NCBI GenBank assembly: GCA_937942205.1
Contig: CALDFO010000248.1
Coordinates: 1-5,236 of the forward strand
Source of the DNA: an uncultured Alphaproteobacteria bacterium
GTDB lineage: Bacteria > Pseudomonadota > Alphaproteobacteria > Micropepsales > Micropepsaceae
Length of the DNA stretch: 5,236 nt
Reading direction: 5' to 3'
Shown: in pieces, positions 3,992 through 5,236 of the stretch
Position numbering within the stretch: the first letter of the stretch is position 1
How the letters are laid out: each line of letters begins with the position of its first letter
Notes under the pieces: model-generated
Database searches by the model: none
What the model was told of the DNA's origin: nothing
The model's input: the letters and a program-made list of their open reading frames with translations, nothing else
Program-made: the position numbers and the translations under genes

Positions 3992-5236
3992 TCAAGCCTC
4001 CTTCTGATCGAGATCGGGATTGGCGGCGGCGCCCGGACGGTCGCCGTCCTTGACCGCCTGGGTCGTGGCGTGGGCATGGGCGCGCCGGCGCCCTTCGCTC
4101 TGGAGCCTGCGGGCCCAGGCTGGCGGTCCGCCGCTCGGGCCCGCGCCACCGGCTCCGGCAGCGCCCGGCGGCCCATTCTCATTCGCCGCGCGGCCAGTCC
4201 TGCGCCCGCCGGTCGCCTGGAAGGCAGCCTCGCCCCCGGCCTTGGCGCGGCTGGCCGCGTCGCCCCAAACTCCTTCACTCCAATTTCGGGCGGCTTGGCG
4301 GGCGGCTCCCATCCCGGCAGCGGCCACCCCGCCCAAACCCGCCGCCACCCCCGCCAACCCGCTGTGGCCTGAGGTAGCCTGGGCCATGCCATAAGCGGTG
4401 GCGGCCCCGCCGCCGAGACTGCTGCCGGCCTGGACAGCGGACCGCCCGGCGTGCACCCCCGACTGAACCGTGCCGGAGGCAACGGCGCCGCCCAGGGCGG
4501 TCCCGCCCACCAGCGCGCCCGTCGTGCCTACGGCAGCCCCGGCCCCGAGCTGGGGGGCGCCGGAGACCAAACCCGTCGCGATGCCGGGCCCGAAAATTCC
4601 GAGACCGAACAACGAAAGCGAGGCCAGCACCAACGTCATAGCTTCTTGAAGGTTGGGCTCGGGCGATGTGATGGCGGCCGTGAACTGCGAAAAGAATGTG
4701 GTGCCGATGCCAACGATCACTGCCAGCACCATGACCTTTATCCCGGAGGAAATGACATTGCCCAGGACCCGTTCGGCCAGAAAGGCCGTTTTGCCCCACA
4801 AGGCGAACGGCACCAAGATAAAGCCAGCCAACGTGGTCAGCTTGAATTCCAGAATGGTGATGAAGAGTTGGACCGCGAGAATGAAGAAGGCCAGCACCAC
4901 AATGAACCAGGCGCCGACAAGCACCAGGATGGTCACCAAATGGGTGAAGACCGTCGTGAACCCTAGAAGCTTGCCAGCTTGCTGCAGCAGCGGATAGGCC
5001 GCGGTGAAACCGGTCCCGGCCAGTTTGCCGGGACGCAGCAAGTCGCCAGCAGACATGTTGCTGCCGGTGGCGGCAAGTCCAAGGTGGGAGAAGGAGTCAT
5101 AGATCAGCCCCGCTAGCATATGGAAATTGGTGATGATGTAGGCGAAAGCCCCGACATAGAGGACCTTCTTGATGAGCCGGGCCAGGATATGCGCCTCGCC
5201 GTCCATTGCCCAGAATAGCGCGGCCAAGGTGATGTC
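3992..5236 (-). CDS. trbL: TrbL, VirB6-like polytopic membrane protein (5' end outside window)
   Basis: The last 414 residues of TrbL, the VirB6-like inner-membrane protein of the conjugation channel. The frame is open to the window edge and begins DITLAALFWAMDGE, an internal motif of the family, so a short N-terminal part (roughly 40 residues by family resemblance) is missing; TTG 5227 is not the real start. Hydrophobic segments occur at about visible residues 22-48, 92-126, 133-147, 165-183 and 202-224. The family core is EFKLTTLAGFILVPFALWGK (130-149) and the following AERVLGNVISSGIKVMVLAV (154-173). From about residue 225 the protein becomes a long Gly/Ala-rich, membrane-free tail with basic residues, ending DLDQKEA. 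The tail is encoded by very GC-rich DNA and is probably cytoplasmic or periplasmic and flexible. Its stop is two bases from trbF. Confidence 0.94.
   Translation of the reverse strand, partial: DITLAALFWAMDGEAHILARLIKKVLYVGAFAYIITNFHMLAGLIYDSFSHLGLAATGSNMSAGDLLRPGKLAGTGFTAAYPLLQQAGKLLGFTTVFTHLVTILVLVGAWFIVVLAFFILAVQLFITILEFKLTTLAGFILVPFALWGKTAFLAERVLGNVISSGIKVMVLAVIVGIGTTFFSQFTAAITSPEPNLQEAMTLVLASLSLFGLGIFGPGIATGLVSGAPQLGAGAAVGTTGALVGGTALGGAVASGTVQSGVHAGRSAVQAGSSLGGGAATAYGMAQATSGHSGLAGVAAGLGGVAAAGMGAARQAARNWSEGVWGDAASRAKAGGEAAFQATGGRRTGRAANENGPPGAAGAGGAGPSGGPPAWARRLQSEGRRRAHAHATTQAVKDGDRPGAAANPDLDQKEA
3997..4003 (-). promoter_or_regulatory. Shine-Dalgarno deciding the trbF start
   Basis: AAGGAGG on the minus strand, inside the last codons of trbL and seven bases before ATG 3989. 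The in-frame TTG at 3995 would be only one base from this site, so it is not a plausible start. Confidence 0.85.

Noticed and set aside
3763..4482. A 239-codon minus-strand open frame overlapping trbL and trbF
   Set aside because: Its product is an Arg/Pro/Ala-rich low-complexity sequence in the GC-rich stretch encoding the TrbL tail. TrbL and TrbF in the other frames match conserved families and have proper ribosome binding sites.
4451..4966. Plus-strand open frames across trbL
   Set aside because: Antisense to conserved TrbL membrane segments, with highly charged, Gln/His/Arg-rich products typical of antisense shadows in high-GC DNA.

Overview
The window is the distal end of a conjugative-transfer (trb) operon, followed by three small accessory genes and the edge of a probable abortive-infection/toxin-antitoxin module. 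All recognised genes are on the minus strand, so transcription runs from high to low coordinates. The high GC content, the protein sequences and the gene order suggest an alphaproteobacterium, possibly a sphingomonad or rhizobial relative, carrying a conjugative plasmid or integrative conjugative element. The taxonomic placement is inference; the sequence has no rRNA or housekeeping marker.

Layout in transcription order: trbL (5236 to 3992, 5' end outside the window), trbF (3989 to 3306), trbG (3294 to 2305), trbI (2302 to 1100), a DUF2274 gene (1088 to 846), a DUF736 gene (842 to 519) and an excisionase-type helix-turn-helix gene (517 to 284). The gaps between these seven genes are only 1 to 11 nt. 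Several Shine-Dalgarno sites sit at or inside the end of the preceding gene, so the set looks like one translationally coupled polycistron. The order L-F-G-I matches the Ti-plasmid-type trb order, but no trbH lies between trbG and trbI.

TrbL, TrbF, TrbG and TrbI are the VirB6-, VirB8-, VirB9- and VirB10-like parts of a type IV secretion system: inner-membrane channel, inner-membrane assembly factor, outer-membrane core protein, and the protein spanning both membranes. DUF2274, DUF736 and the HTH protein are small, probably soluble proteins. DUF2274 has a ribbon-helix-helix-like layout and the HTH protein a MerR/Xis-like one, so they may regulate transfer or excision.

A 174-nt intergenic stretch (110 to 283) separates this operon from the next gene. 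It contains an AT-rich patch and a well-formed sigma70-like promoter overlapped by a perfect 8+8 bp inverted repeat. This promoter drives, also on the minus strand, the first 36 codons of an AbiEi/DUF6088-type antitoxin that runs off the window at position 1. Its toxin partner would lie beyond the edge. No RNA genes, CRISPR arrays, insertion sequences or convincing terminator were seen.
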